Notes: generated by a model not told the origin, from the sequence alone. A DNA stretch of 20,301 bases from Bacteroidota bacterium (GCA_027488495.1 JAIYBO010000122.1:1-20301), one strand, 5' to 3'; positions 1-8,899 are shown, counted from the stretch's first letter. A program made the numbers and translations.

Positions 1-1023
1 CTTCGTATGAAACCACATTGGGGCTTTCTTCATTACAACAAAGACAACGAATATCTTCAGCGCATCAATCCAGGCGAAACCTTTTTTGGCAATCAATTGT
101 GGGGATTTAATACATTTACCTTGGGGAAATCTGATGATCAAACTGAAACCATTCAACTCTCCTTGGGGGGGTTGGTTAAGTACGATTTTGGGGGATACGA
201 ATCCAAACTGAGATTCAGTCCCATCATGCAAATCAAACTGCAAACCAAAAAAGGCACCCTAATCGCAGGAAATTTGATCTCCCAAACCCAACACAACATG
301 CCAGAGCCAATGATCAACTACGACTTGGCCTTCAAACGCCCGGTAGAATATGGCACGCAGGTTTTCAAGAAAACAAAACATTGGGATACTGAAGCTTGGC
401 TAGATTGGCGACAATTGATTGATACGCATACGTTCCGACAAGAAATCATCTCATTTGGAACGCGTTTGGAATACCAACTTTTCGAGTCGCACCAACACGC
501 CCTTAATGCCAAAATGCAGGGGTATTTGATGTTGCTACATCGAGGTGGCGAAGGCTTCCGATACTTTTTGCCATTGATGAATCGCGGGACATATTCTGCA
601 GGATTTACTTTGTTTTCTGATCGCAAAGAAGCCAAATATTGCAACATCCCCAAGTTTACACTGAATGCTTGGGCCTTTTATCAAAAGGATTTTTCACCGC
701 AATTATCGCAACCGATGCGGGAAGGCACTGCCCTGATGGTGAATGTGGGTATTCGATTGAACCGCAACCAACAGTTGATCTTTACCGGATACCAAGCCAA
801 TAAATTTACCACCCCTTTGGGCGCCCAATTCTATCAGTGCGTCAACGAAAGCAATCCCATCTATTTCAGCGATACAAGAAACATCGTTGCCGCAAGATTC
901 ATCCAACGGTTTCATTTGGTTTCTCAGCGATTCCAGTTGGAAAGCCGGCTAGAACCCATTTTTGATTTGGACGAGAAATTCTTGTTGTATTCGCTGGGTT
1001 TGTACTTAAAATACGCCATCTGA
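1..1023 (+). CDS. Outer-membrane beta-barrel-like hypothetical protein, 5' end missing
   Basis: The reading frame is open from base 1 (two codons precede the first ATG at 7), so the gene probably begins outside the window. The visible 338 residues have no hydrophobic helix. They are rich in alternating polar and aromatic stretches ending in short turns, as in an outer-membrane beta-barrel, and the chain ends in an aromatic-rich strand (about residues 328-338, final YLKYAI). No family motif is recognised. The gene converges on the acyloxyacyl hydrolase gene with a 28-base gap and no visible hairpin. A role in the outer membrane is inferred from composition only; the missing N-terminus would show whether there is a signal peptide. 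Confidence 0.6.
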   Translation, partial: LRMKPHWGFLHYNKDNEYLQRINPGETFFGNQLWGFNTFTLGKSDDQTETIQLSLGGLVKYDFGGYESKLRFSPIMQIKLQTKKGTLIAGNLISQTQHNMPEPMINYDLAFKRPVEYGTQVFKKTKHWDTEAWLDWRQLIDTHTFRQEIISFGTRLEYQLFESHQHALNAKMQGYLMLLHRGGEGFRYFLPLMNRGTYSAGFTLFSDRKEAKYCNIPKFTLNAWAFYQKDFSPQLSQPMREGTALMVNVGIRLNRNQQLIFTGYQANKFTTPLGAQFYQCVNESNPIYFSDTRNIVAARFIQRFHLVSQRFQLESRLEPIFDLDEKFLLYSLGLYLKYAI

Positions 1024-1051
1024 TTCTGCTGCTTCAATCAGCGCGACACAA

Positions 1052-2326
1052 TCAAAGGGTATAAGAAAAACCCCATTCCATGTAATCAGCCGTAGACAAA
1101 TGTGCTTTTAACCGAGCGATTGCTTGCAACCGCGGATTTATGTGGTAACTCAATCCAACGCCTTCATAATAGGACCGTTTGATGTCTTTCGGACGGTATA
1201 AGTAGAATCCCGCATCAGCCAAAATCCCCCATCGACCAAACTGCCACCTGTGACCGAATGTCAATGCTACCTCGGTATAATCCTTGAATCCCACTTCATC
1301 TGAATTGGTGCCAAATTTTGTGTACGTGTATGACTTATCAAAAAAGACATTCACCCCATAACGCCAGCGATGGTTCCGATTTCCTGTGGAGTGTTCAGCC
1401 ACATAATCCAACAAAACATTTGTGAACGTCGCACGCTGATCCAGTTCAATTTGCCTGCGACCCATTCTGAAACCTATGCTATGCAACCAAAGTTTAGGGT
1501 CAAAACCCATACAACTCTCATATGTAGAAGGATGTTTCCAACCACGGTTAGGACATTCGCGTAAATCGCTGATTTCTGTGCGATGAACCCCTACGCGTTG
1601 CTTGTCGTTGTATGGTCGAAAGTAACTATGTACCAATGATTTCTTCAATCCCAAAGCCAGATAAGGCACATTGATACCAAAATTGGGCTGACTCCAGTTG
1701 GCGTTGCTAAAATGCATCAGCCCAACTTCCATATTCAGCTTCCATAGGTGTTCTATTTGGGTACTTTGAGCGATTTTTTTACCCGGCCAAGAGACCAATT
1801 CCCAGTGGTGACCCAACTGCATCGTCCCATTCCACCGACTGCCGATGGCCACGTTTTTGGGGTTTTCTATAGCATCAAATTTTTGCGTTAAATAACCCAA
1901 TCCCATACCAAACAAGAAATAACCATTGCGACCGGATTGCGCCATCAGCATCGCACCAGATCCTATGCCATATCCCGCAACATCACTGCCAAGGTCCATC
2001 AAATTCACAGTAAATCCATAGGTGATTTGATCCCCAAATGCACCCTGTCCTTCGGGGGCCATCATCGCTGCACGGTAGCGAAAACCAACACCAGTTACAT
2101 GTTTATACATCGCCATCATATCGTAATGATGGGGTAGTAAAAATCCTCGGAAAGGTTGAACAGACCATTCGGCCGAATGATTCACAATGGGTGCATAGGC
2201 CACCCCTGCGGTTTCTGTGATTGAATCCAGCGAATTCCCTGAATCCTTGACTGAAACGGAACTTTGCGCACCTACCGCTTGGTTTAGCAGCATAAATGCC
2301 ATCAAACCGAGCGACTTCCGAACCAT
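1052..2326 (-). CDS. Acyloxyacyl hydrolase, PagL-like lipid A deacylase family
   Basis: This is a 424-residue outer-membrane protein. Residues 1-20 form a signal peptide (basic MVRK, hydrophobic core, cleavage after VGA). The family signature is at residues 203-226: GLMHFSNAN, with H205 and S207 in the place of the PagL catalytic His and Ser, followed by NFGIN (215-219) and a strand PYLALGL. GYLTQKFD (144-151) also fits. The chain ends in a strand, EWGFSYTL, typical of barrel proteins. PagL removes the 3-O acyl chain of lipid A; the exact substrate here is inferred. At 424 residues it is about twice the length of classical PagL. From memory, long versions are usual in Bacteroidota. Its ATG overlaps the exbD stop by one base (TAATG), so it is probably translated together with exbD. 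Confidence 0.8.
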   Translation of the reverse strand: MVRKSLGLMAFMLLNQAVGAQSSVSVKDSGNSLDSITETAGVAYAPIVNHSAEWSVQPFRGFLLPHHYDMMAMYKHVTGVGFRYRAAMMAPEGQGAFGDQITYGFTVNLMDLGSDVAGYGIGSGAMLMAQSGRNGYFLFGMGLGYLTQKFDAIENPKNVAIGSRWNGTMQLGHHWELVSWPGKKIAQSTQIEHLWKLNMEVGLMHFSNANWSQPNFGINVPYLALGLKKSLVHSYFRPYNDKQRVGVHRTEISDLRECPNRGWKHPSTYESCMGFDPKLWLHSIGFRMGRRQIELDQRATFTNVLLDYVAEHSTGNRNHRWRYGVNVFFDKSYTYTKFGTNSDEVGFKDYTEVALTFGHRWQFGRWGILADAGFYLYRPKDIKRSYYEGVGLSYHINPRLQAIARLKAHLSTADYMEWGFSYTL

Positions 2327-2775
2327 TACTTACTCGTTTTATCGGTGGCGAGCACCATTTTAATACCCAAATTCGCACCCACCTGCATCACATCCACCAT
2401 GTCTTGTACCTTGAGATCTTTGTCTAAACGAAGCACAACGTTGAGCAAACTTTTGCCTTCATCAGACACGCCCGCTTTTTCTTTTTCTTCAGCCAAAATA
2501 TCGTCCAAATCATCAAATGCCACGCGGTCTTGTTCTATGTAAATACCCAATTCTTCCGCATCTCCAGACCCTTTATTCTCAATCTTTACCGTTAATGGCA
2601 ACGTTTTGGTTTCCATTTGCGTGGTTGTGGAAGCCTTGGGCAACATGATATTAATGACATTGGGATTTGCCAATGTACTCGCAATCAAGAAAAACAACAT
2701 CAAAAAGAACATGATGTCGTTCATAGAAGAAGCCTCAACTTCAGCTTCTTCGCGTCTGCGGCGACCTACTTTCAT
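2326..2775 (-). CDS. exbD: ExbD/TolR-family biopolymer transport protein
   Basis: This 149-residue subunit belongs to a proton-driven motor of the inner membrane that works with ExbB and energises outer-membrane receptors or envelope upkeep. A basic cytoplasmic N-terminus (KVGRRRR) leads into one membrane helix at about residues 18-37, which begins MNDIMFF. D20 sits where ExbD and TolR have their essential proton-carrying Asp. The rest, about residues 50-149, is the periplasmic domain and is rich in acidic residues. Its ATG lies 10 bases after the exbB stop, and its stop overlaps the next ATG by one base. No TonB gene is seen in the window, so a TonB-like or Tol-like role cannot be decided. 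Confidence 0.9.
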   Translation of the reverse strand: MKVGRRRREEAEVEASSMNDIMFFLMLFFLIASTLANPNVINIMLPKASTTTQMETKTLPLTVKIENKGSGDAEELGIYIEQDRVAFDDLDDILAEEKEKAGVSDEGKSLLNVVLRLDKDLKVQDMVDVMQVGANLGIKMVLATDKTSK

Positions 2776-2785
2776 GGTCTTAAAT

Positions 2786-3493
2786 TTAGTGATTAGACTT
2801 GTTAAGAACTTCCAAGAAACTCAAACTCTGTTCTTGCAAACGTTCTGCAAAACGATCTACTTTACGAACGAACAATTGATAGCCAATGAACGAAATAATT
2901 CCCACCAGCAAACCGGCAAAACTCGTTACCATTTTAATATACAGACCTTCCGAAATACCCCCGATTTCCAAACCATTGGTTTGTGCGATGGTATAGAAAA
3001 TGTTGATTACACCCCAAATCGTTCCTACAAAACCCAACATCGGTGCAATACGGGCAATCAAACTCAAATAACCCAAATTGCCTTCCATGGCGCTCAATTC
3101 CACATTGGCCCTGGTTTCCATGGCACTTTCAATCTCACGCATATTGCTACCCAAAAAGTTCAAACCCGTTGCCATCACCTGACCCTGCGCAGTGTTTGTA
3201 CGCTGGCAGTATGCCAATGCCGCATCCGGACGATTTTCTTTCAAATTGTCTTTGATAACACTCACCAAGTTTTGATCGATTTTGGTTCTGTTATTGATAT
3301 AAATAAAGCGCTCGATGATGAAATAAATGGCGATCAACATACACAACGCCAAAAAGATCATAACCACGCCCCCTTTGGTCATAATTTCCAATACTGGAGC
3401 GGAAACGTGTTCTGTTGTTGCGGCCACAGCCTTTCCAGCAGCCGAATCCTGCGGCGATGCCGCTTGTAACAGTGTGAATGCGAATGATAACAT
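2786..3493 (-). CDS. exbB: MotA/TolQ/ExbB proton channel family protein
   Basis: This 235-residue inner-membrane channel subunit is the partner of ExbD. Three membrane helices are visible at about residues 41-61, 144-170 and 188-209. The second contains the family signature ARIAPMLGFVGTIWGVI, and the third follows KMVTSFAGLLVGI. A long cytoplasmic loop (about 62-140) lies between helices 1 and 2. The N-terminus carries an extra segment (MLSFAFTLLQAAS, then a polar stretch) that looks like a signal peptide plus periplasmic linker. The gene is first of the exbB-exbD-hydrolase run. A near-match to a -7 box (AATTTTTG, minus strand, 3549-3542) lies about 50 bases upstream of the ATG but is not counted as supported. 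Confidence 0.92.
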   Translation of the reverse strand: MLSFAFTLLQAASPQDSAAGKAVAATTEHVSAPVLEIMTKGGVVMIFLALCMLIAIYFIIERFIYINNRTKIDQNLVSVIKDNLKENRPDAALAYCQRTNTAQGQVMATGLNFLGSNMREIESAMETRANVELSAMEGNLGYLSLIARIAPMLGFVGTIWGVINIFYTIAQTNGLEIGGISEGLYIKMVTSFAGLLVGIISFIGYQLFVRKVDRFAERLQEQSLSFLEVLNKSNH

Positions 3494-3568
3494 ATAATGC
3501 GAATTAAGGAGTTAAATTGAGAGTATAACGCGATTGTAGACCAAAAATTATCCCCAGCAGAAAGGAAA

Positions 3569-4183
3569 CTATTTTAAGTTGGTAGCCCCACCACTCAAAA
3601 CAAATTTGGTGACATCACCGCTTTCCTTGTCGATCCGCCTCACCCGGCTTTTATCAACCACAGTGGTTTCGCCCGATAGCGTGTAACTGTATGGCAAGTA
3701 AACCGCACAGCAATGTGGCAATCCAACCGCACTCATATCCTCCTGCGTAAGGAATCCAATTTTGTAGACACCCTCAGAAATTTCAACAACCACAGGCTTG
3801 GTGAATTTCTTTTTCTCACCCATAAACGCCTCCGTCATATCCTTGGTAGTACCAAAAATGAAGTTTAACCCCGGCGCCTTTTCAATGATGCCCTCCAAAA
3901 AGCCCATGATCTGTTGCGCTATTACACCTTTGGTGAAAAATCCGATGACAGTGATTGCCGCCAGTGCTGTAATCGCATAAAGCAAAATTGCTCCAATAGA
4001 GAGTTTGTCTAAATACAAATAGGAGCCAATGCCTTTCAATATCCAACTCAAAATACCCACTGTTATCGCCACTGGTAACACAACCAATAGGCCACGCAGG
4101 AAATAGCTAATGAAAAGCTGTCCGGGACTGCGCAAGCGGGATTTAATCAACTGATCATAGGGAGTATATTGGTTTTTCGACAT
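3569..4183 (-). CDS. DUF502 family membrane protein
   Basis: This is a 204-residue protein of the DUF502 family, whose function is not established. A polar N-terminus (1-22) precedes two membrane helices, about 23-47 (FISYFLRGLLVVLPVAITVG) and 59-86. A soluble C-terminal half follows. The family-typical run is GIIEKAPGLNFIFGTTKD (about 98-115), then VVVEISEGVYKIGFLTQE and GLPHCCAVYLPYSYTLSGE (about 154-172), which resembles the conserved VFVPTTPNPTSG segment of the family. It lies 11 bases downstream of purD, so it is probably on the same transcript, though no functional link to purine synthesis is known to me. Confidence 0.85.
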   Translation of the reverse strand: MSKNQYTPYDQLIKSRLRSPGQLFISYFLRGLLVVLPVAITVGILSWILKGIGSYLYLDKLSIGAILLYAITALAAITVIGFFTKGVIAQQIMGFLEGIIEKAPGLNFIFGTTKDMTEAFMGEKKKFTKPVVVEISEGVYKIGFLTQEDMSAVGLPHCCAVYLPYSYTLSGETTVVDKSRVRRIDKESGDVTKFVLSGGATNLK

Positions 4184-4194
4184 TTGAAATAGTG

Positions 4195-5496
4195 CTAATT
4201 TTTGTTTTGTAATTGTATCAAATCTAAACCTATGTCTTTGCGATGAAATTTCCCATCGAACTGCACCATAGTGGCCAACTCATTGGAACGATTCAATGCA
4301 GCAGGAATATCGCTTCCCAAAGAAGTAACCGCAATTACTCTACCGCCATTGGTCTGTATTTCGTTGCTCACTGTTTTTGTTCCCGCATGAAAAAGCCATT
4401 GATCTTGCTCCAAATTCGATGGTAATACAATCACTTTTCCCTTTTCGATATCACCGGGGTATCCTGCCGAAACCAAGAAAATTGTAGCCGCAGTTCTATC
4501 ATCCAATTCTACATCCACAGCATCCAAATTACCATCCGCCATTGACTCCAATAAATCCAACATCGACGTTTTCAATCGAGGGAAAATTGCTTCAGTTTCA
4601 GGATCGCCCATGCGAACATTGTATTCAATCACAAATGGATCGCCGTTTACATTCATCAAGCCCACAAACAAAAACCCTTTGTAGGGATGGCCTTCGGCGA
4701 TTAATCCATCGTACGTGGGTTTCAGAATTCTGTCCTCCACCTTTTGCATGAAGTCTGCATCGGCGAATGGCACCGGAGAAATGGCACCCATGCCACCTGT
4801 ATTTGGACCTTCGTCACCATCAAAAATCCGCTTATAATCCTTGGCCGAAGCCAACACCTTCCAACCTTTTCCATCACTGATGCCAAAAACACTCAATTCA
4901 ATGCCCTTCAAGAACTCCTCAATCACCACCACTTCACCAGCTTTACCAAATTTACTGCCATCTGTCATCTCTTTCAATGTGGCACAAGCCTCTTCAAAAG
5001 AAGATGTGATAATCACGCCCTTACCTGCCGCCAATCCATCAGCCTTCAAAACATAAGGTGGCTCTAACGTTTTCATAAATTCTGCCGCAGCGTCCAAATC
5101 GGTCAATTGAAATGATTGATATCGCGCCGTTGGAATGTTATGTCGACCCATAAAAGCCTTAGAGAAATCTTTCGATCCCTCCAATTGTGAGCACCAAGCG
5201 CTAGGTCCAGCCACTTTAATTGTTAAGCCATCTTCTGCAGCATGTGATTCAATGAAGTCTGTAATACCGGCAACCAAAGGGTCTTCATTGCCCGGAATCA
5301 CCAATTGAATATCCTTCTCCTTGCAAAACGAATACACAGATTCCAAATCCGTTGGGTTCAAGGTTACATTGGTACCAAATTGTGAAGTACCCGCATTTCC
5401 AGGTGCAATAAACAATTGATTGAGCCTTGTACTTTCGCGCAATTTCATTGCAAACGCATGTTCCCGGCCGCCAGATCCTAATAGTAAAACATTCAC
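4195..5496 (-). CDS. purD: Phosphoribosylamine-glycine ligase (GAR synthetase)
   Basis: This cytoplasmic enzyme joins glycine to 5-phosphoribosylamine using ATP, the second step of purine synthesis. The 433-residue length is normal. Motifs in order: GSGGREHA (7-14), APGNAGT (31-37), the ATP-grasp lysine loop KADGLAAGKG (151-160), EEFLKGIELS (193-202), PNTGGMGAISP (231-241) and the metal-binding EYNVRMGDPETE (about 291-302). The start codon is GTG at 5496-5494. It must be near this point, because GSGGREH lies at the very N-terminus in all family members. A TATCTTTG box ends only four bases upstream, which suggests a leaderless mRNA. No other purine gene is in the window. Confidence 0.97.
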   Translation of the reverse strand: MNVLLLGSGGREHAFAMKLRESTRLNQLFIAPGNAGTSQFGTNVTLNPTDLESVYSFCKEKDIQLVIPGNEDPLVAGITDFIESHAAEDGLTIKVAGPSAWCSQLEGSKDFSKAFMGRHNIPTARYQSFQLTDLDAAAEFMKTLEPPYVLKADGLAAGKGVIITSSFEEACATLKEMTDGSKFGKAGEVVVIEEFLKGIELSVFGISDGKGWKVLASAKDYKRIFDGDEGPNTGGMGAISPVPFADADFMQKVEDRILKPTYDGLIAEGHPYKGFLFVGLMNVNGDPFVIEYNVRMGDPETEAIFPRLKTSMLDLLESMADGNLDAVDVELDDRTAATIFLVSAGYPGDIEKGKVIVLPSNLEQDQWLFHAGTKTVSNEIQTNGGRVIAVTSLGSDIPAALNRSNELATMVQFDGKFHRKDIGLDLIQLQNKN

Positions 5497-5500
5497 AAAA

Positions 5501-5508
5501 CAAAGATA
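5501..5508 (-). promoter_or_regulatory. -7 box directly at the purD start
   Basis: The minus strand reads TATCTTTG, then four T bases, then the GTG start codon. A -7 box here would start transcription at or within a few bases of GTG. No -33 TTTG is seen at normal spacing. Confidence 0.55.
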
Positions 5509-5568
5509 CCCAATTCACGGAAATCAGCCACCTTCACACGCCACCAAAACACCGAGAATTACCCACAA

Positions 5569-6258
5569 TTATCGCAACCTCAAAGCAGCCGCTACGGCAA
5601 CAACAGCAGTTTCTGTACGAAGAATTTGTTCACCCAAATCCAAAGGCTTCCATCCCTGATTTTGAGCAGCTTCGAATTCCTTCACAGAAAAATCACCTTC
5701 CGGACCTATCATTACAGCCGCCGGCAATTTCACCTCCGCCATTCCCGCCTTTTCACCTTCGCCACAATAAGCAATGTATTTACCTGCGATGTGTTTCGCC
5801 ATTTCCATCGCCTCTTTGAATGTTACCACCTTGATCTGTGGCATCCATGCCCCGTGACTCTGCTTCATGGCCGACAAAGCCACTTTCTGCAATCGCTCCA
5901 CATTCACTCTTCCCCGTTCCCCATGATCACTTTGAAATAAAGTGAATTGAGTTACGCCCAACTCGGTAATCTTTTCACAAGCCCATTCCATCCGATCTCC
6001 AGCTTTGAGAATGGCCATCAACATGTGCAATTCCAAAGGTTTATTAATCTGTATGGATTCGATAATCCTTACCGAAAACCCCCCTTTACTTGCATTCTCA
6101 ATTGTGCCGCGCATACTCAATCCAGCACCATTGGTGAAATGAATTTCATCGCCCACACCATACCGAAGTACTTGAATCGCATGCTTGGATTCTACCTCAT
6201 CAAAAAATGCCAAATCACCTTCTATTTTATTACAGTAAAAGGTGAAGTGACCAGGCAT
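5569..6258 (-). CDS. rsmE: 16S rRNA (uracil1498-N3)-methyltransferase
   Basis: This SPOUT-family methyltransferase modifies U1498 of 16S rRNA in the 30S subunit, using S-adenosylmethionine. It has 229 residues, close to the usual length. The N-terminal PUA-like domain holds the family motif KHAIQVLRYGVGDEI (25-39). The SPOUT domain holds KAGDRMEWACEKITELGV (85-102). The trefoil-knot cofactor site is seen as VMIGPEGDF (182-190) and LGEQILRTETA (208-218). The gene sits 26 bases after cysS on the same strand and is separated from purD by 72 bases. Both products serve translation, which fits a shared transcript with cysS. Confidence 0.95.
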   Translation of the reverse strand: MPGHFTFYCNKIEGDLAFFDEVESKHAIQVLRYGVGDEIHFTNGAGLSMRGTIENASKGGFSVRIIESIQINKPLELHMLMAILKAGDRMEWACEKITELGVTQFTLFQSDHGERGRVNVERLQKVALSAMKQSHGAWMPQIKVVTFKEAMEMAKHIAGKYIAYCGEGEKAGMAEVKLPAAVMIGPEGDFSVKEFEAAQNQGWKPLDLGEQILRTETAVVAVAAALRLR

Positions 6259-6284
6259 AAGTATTTACAATAAAATAAGTTAAT

Positions 6285-7760
6285 TTAAAATTTATTCCAA
6301 GTGGTACCCTCTTTACCATCCTTGATTTCAAAGCCCTTCTCTTTGAGCTCATCGCGAATTTGATCACTCAAAGCCCAATTTTTTTCTGCTTTGGCTTTGG
6401 CGCGCAACAGCAACAAAATCGACATCGCATCTTCTAGCCCATCGTTCACACCATCCAACTCAGCTACCATACCCAAAACACCCATGCAATAATCTTGAAT
6501 GATTGATTTCATGTCCATTTTGGTTTGTTCGGTAATGTGATCATTGCCATCGTTCACCACATTGATTCTTCTCGCCAACTCAAACAAATGGGCAATCACT
6601 TGAGGTGTGTTTAAGTCCTCATTCAAACTGTCTTTGATGCCTGCCAGCAAATCGTCTACAACACAAGTTGCACCTGATTCAACCGTGGGCAATCCATCAA
6701 CCAACTTGAACGCCGATTGCATTCTTTGCCAACCCTTTTGAGCTGCCAACAAAGCATCATTGCTAAAATCCAAAGTCCCGCGGTAATGCGCCTGTAGCAC
6801 AAAGAAGCGTAAAGTCATTGGAGAATATGCCTGGGCCAACAAAGGATGAGTGCCAGTAAACAGCTGCTCTACCATGATGCCATTGCCCAAACTTTTGGCC
6901 ATTTTCTGACCATTGATCGTAATCATATTGTGATGAACCCAATATTTCGCGGGGTTGTGATTGTGGGCAGCCGTACTTTGCGCTATTTCACACTCGTGAT
7001 GAGGAAATAACAAATCCATCCCGCCACCATGAATGTCGAAATGATCACCCAAATACCTCGCACTCATTGCACTACATTCAATGTGCCATCCCGGAAAACC
7101 CTTACCCCAAGGACTGCTCCACTGCATGATGTGTTCCGCAGAAGCCCGCTTCCACAAAGCAAAATCATTTGGATTGCGCTTCTCGTCTTGACCCTCCAAG
7201 GAACGACTTTGATTTCCAGCACCTGCCTGCAAATCTTCCAAAACTCGCCCACTCAACGCGCCATAGTGCTGATTTGCGTTGTATGCCATCACATCAAAAT
7301 ACACCGAACCATTCGATTCATAAGCCAACCCTTTCTCCATGATGGTTTGTATCATTTCGATTTGTTCGATGATATGTCCAGTGGCGCGTGGCTCAATGCT
7401 CGGCTTTAACACATTCACTCGATCCATCACCGAATTGTAAGCATCGGTGTAGGTTTGCGCAACTTCCATCGGCTCCAATTGCTCCACCTTGGCCTGTTTT
7501 GCCAACTTGTCTTCGCCTTCATCGGCATCGCCCACCAAATGACCTACATCGGTAATGTTTCTCACAAAGCGAACCTTATACCCCTGCAAAATGAGGTATC
7601 TACGCAGAACGTCGAACACAATCGGACCTCTTACGTGGCCCAAATGCGGCGGTCCATAAACAGTAGGTCCGCAAACATATATGCCCACATGATTGGGTGA
7701 AATCGACTCGAAAACTTCGAGTTTCCTGCTCAGTGTATTATATATTTTCAGCGAATCCAT
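6285..7760 (-). CDS. cysS: Cysteinyl-tRNA synthetase
   Basis: This class I synthetase charges tRNA-Cys with cysteine in the cytoplasm. The start at 7760 (MDSLKIYN) gives 491 residues. A longer reading from 7883 adds 41 residues that overlap rfbB and are not family sequence. Visible motifs: zinc ligand C30 in YVCGPTVY, the HIGH-type HLGH (39-42), zinc ligands C229, H254 and E258 (WHIECS, HHECE), and the KMSKS-type KMAKS (286-290). All four zinc ligands known from the E. coli enzyme are kept. It is about 30 residues longer than E. coli CysS. It lies 35 bases after rfbB and 26 bases before rsmE on the same strand. Confidence 0.97.
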   Translation of the reverse strand: MDSLKIYNTLSRKLEVFESISPNHVGIYVCGPTVYGPPHLGHVRGPIVFDVLRRYLILQGYKVRFVRNITDVGHLVGDADEGEDKLAKQAKVEQLEPMEVAQTYTDAYNSVMDRVNVLKPSIEPRATGHIIEQIEMIQTIMEKGLAYESNGSVYFDVMAYNANQHYGALSGRVLEDLQAGAGNQSRSLEGQDEKRNPNDFALWKRASAEHIMQWSSPWGKGFPGWHIECSAMSARYLGDHFDIHGGGMDLLFPHHECEIAQSTAAHNHNPAKYWVHHNMITINGQKMAKSLGNGIMVEQLFTGTHPLLAQAYSPMTLRFFVLQAHYRGTLDFSNDALLAAQKGWQRMQSAFKLVDGLPTVESGATCVVDDLLAGIKDSLNEDLNTPQVIAHLFELARRINVVNDGNDHITEQTKMDMKSIIQDYCMGVLGMVAELDGVNDGLEDAMSILLLLRAKAKAEKNWALSDQIRDELKEKGFEIKDGKEGTTWNKF

Positions 7761-7795
7761 GTCTTTTATTTTTATTACTTCTTTCCGATGAGGAT

Positions 7796-8848
7796 TTATC
7801 TGGCAGCGTACATCGATTGATAATAATCGGCATAAGCACCCGAAGTCACCCGGTCTAACCACTCGGTATTTTCCAAATACCAATCAATTGTTTTATCAAA
7901 ACCTTGGTCAAAGGCCACACTTGGCGACCATCCCAATTCATTCTCCAATTTGCTTGCGTCTATCGCATAGCGGAAATCATGACCCTTGCGATCAGTTACG
8001 TAGGTAATCAATTTGGCAGACTCACCTTCGGCACGACCCAATTTGCGGTCCATGATCTCACAAAGTTTGTGAACCAAATCAATGTTCTTCCATTCGTTAT
8101 TGCCTCCGATGTTATACGTTTCGCCGTCTTTTCCGTTGAAATAAATGGTTTCAATGGCGCGCGCATGATCCTCAACCCACAACCAATCGCGAACGTTCTC
8201 CCCTTTTCCGTAAACGGGCAATGGTTTGTTGTTCGTAATGTTATGAATCATCAAAGGAATTAGCTTTTCAGGAAATTGATGACTGCCATAATTGTTGGAG
8301 CAGTTGCTAATCACCATTGGCAGTTTATAGGTTTCGTGGTAAGCCCTCACAAAATGATCTGAGCTCGCCTTTGAAGCGCTGTAAGGCGAATTGGGATCGT
8401 AGGGCGTTTCTTCAGTGAATTTGCCATCGTCGCCCAAAGTTCCGTACACTTCATCTGTACTTACGTGGTAAAAACGACCTGCCGATGTATCAGCATGCGC
8501 TTTGTAAGCATTCAACAAAACCACTGTACCCACCACATTGGTCATCACAAAGTCAATGGGATTGGTAATGCTGCGATCCACATGACTTTCGGCGGCCAAA
8601 TGTATCACGCCATGAATCGTGCGAGATGTAAACAGGGCCTCCACCGCTGTTTTATCTGTAATATCTATCCGAACAAACTCATAATTGGCAGCCTTTTCCA
8701 CGTCTTTCAAATTCTCCAAGTTGCCTGCATAAGTAAGCACATCCAAATTGATGATATGCAAATCTGGATGATTCTGCACAAACCTTCTAACTACGTGGCT
8801 ACCAATAAAGCCCGCGCCGCCTGTGATGATAATATTCTTTTTACTCAT
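7796..8848 (-). CDS. rfbB: dTDP-glucose 4,6-dehydratase
   Basis: This NAD-dependent short-chain dehydrogenase converts dTDP-glucose to dTDP-4-keto-6-deoxyglucose for L-rhamnose and other deoxysugars of surface polysaccharide. The 350-residue length is normal. The Rossmann NAD site is TGGAGFIGS (9-17). LAAESHVDRSI (84-94) is family sequence. The active site shows the dehydratase triad STDE (T131, D132, E133) and YSASK with Y156 and K160. No rfbA, rfbC or rfbD lies beside it, which is unusual because they often cluster. Instead it is flanked by translation and folding genes. A TAATTTTG box ends seven bases before the ATG. The stop lies 35 bases from cysS. Confidence 0.96.
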   Translation of the reverse strand: MSKKNIIITGGAGFIGSHVVRRFVQNHPDLHIINLDVLTYAGNLENLKDVEKAANYEFVRIDITDKTAVEALFTSRTIHGVIHLAAESHVDRSITNPIDFVMTNVVGTVVLLNAYKAHADTSAGRFYHVSTDEVYGTLGDDGKFTEETPYDPNSPYSASKASSDHFVRAYHETYKLPMVISNCSNNYGSHQFPEKLIPLMIHNITNNKPLPVYGKGENVRDWLWVEDHARAIETIYFNGKDGETYNIGGNNEWKNIDLVHKLCEIMDRKLGRAEGESAKLITYVTDRKGHDFRYAIDASKLENELGWSPSVAFDQGFDKTIDWYLENTEWLDRVTSGAYADYYQSMYAAR

Positions 8849-8855
8849 GAAGTTT

Positions 8856-8863
8856 CAAAATTA
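8856..8863 (-). promoter_or_regulatory. -7 box of rfbB
   Basis: The minus strand reads TAATTTTG, ending seven bases before the rfbB ATG at 8848. The predicted leader would be only a few bases. No -33 TTTG is seen at normal spacing. Confidence 0.5.
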
Positions 8864-8899
8864 CTATGTTCGAAGTGCTGTTTGAGAGAAAAATTTGTG

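Noticed and set aside
2606..3469. A 287-residue open frame on the plus strand, antisense to exbB and exbD
   Set aside because: It lies opposite two firmly identified genes and its product has no recognisable motif. It is the shadow of their codon use.
5497..5568. Possible purine riboswitch before purD
   Set aside because: The 72-base gap has no purine-aptamer features, and the -7 box lies against the start codon, leaving no leader.
7761..7883. N-terminal extension of cysS
   Set aside because: The added 41 residues overlap the end of rfbB and do not resemble any CysS N-terminus. MDSLKIYN at 7760 is the family-like start.
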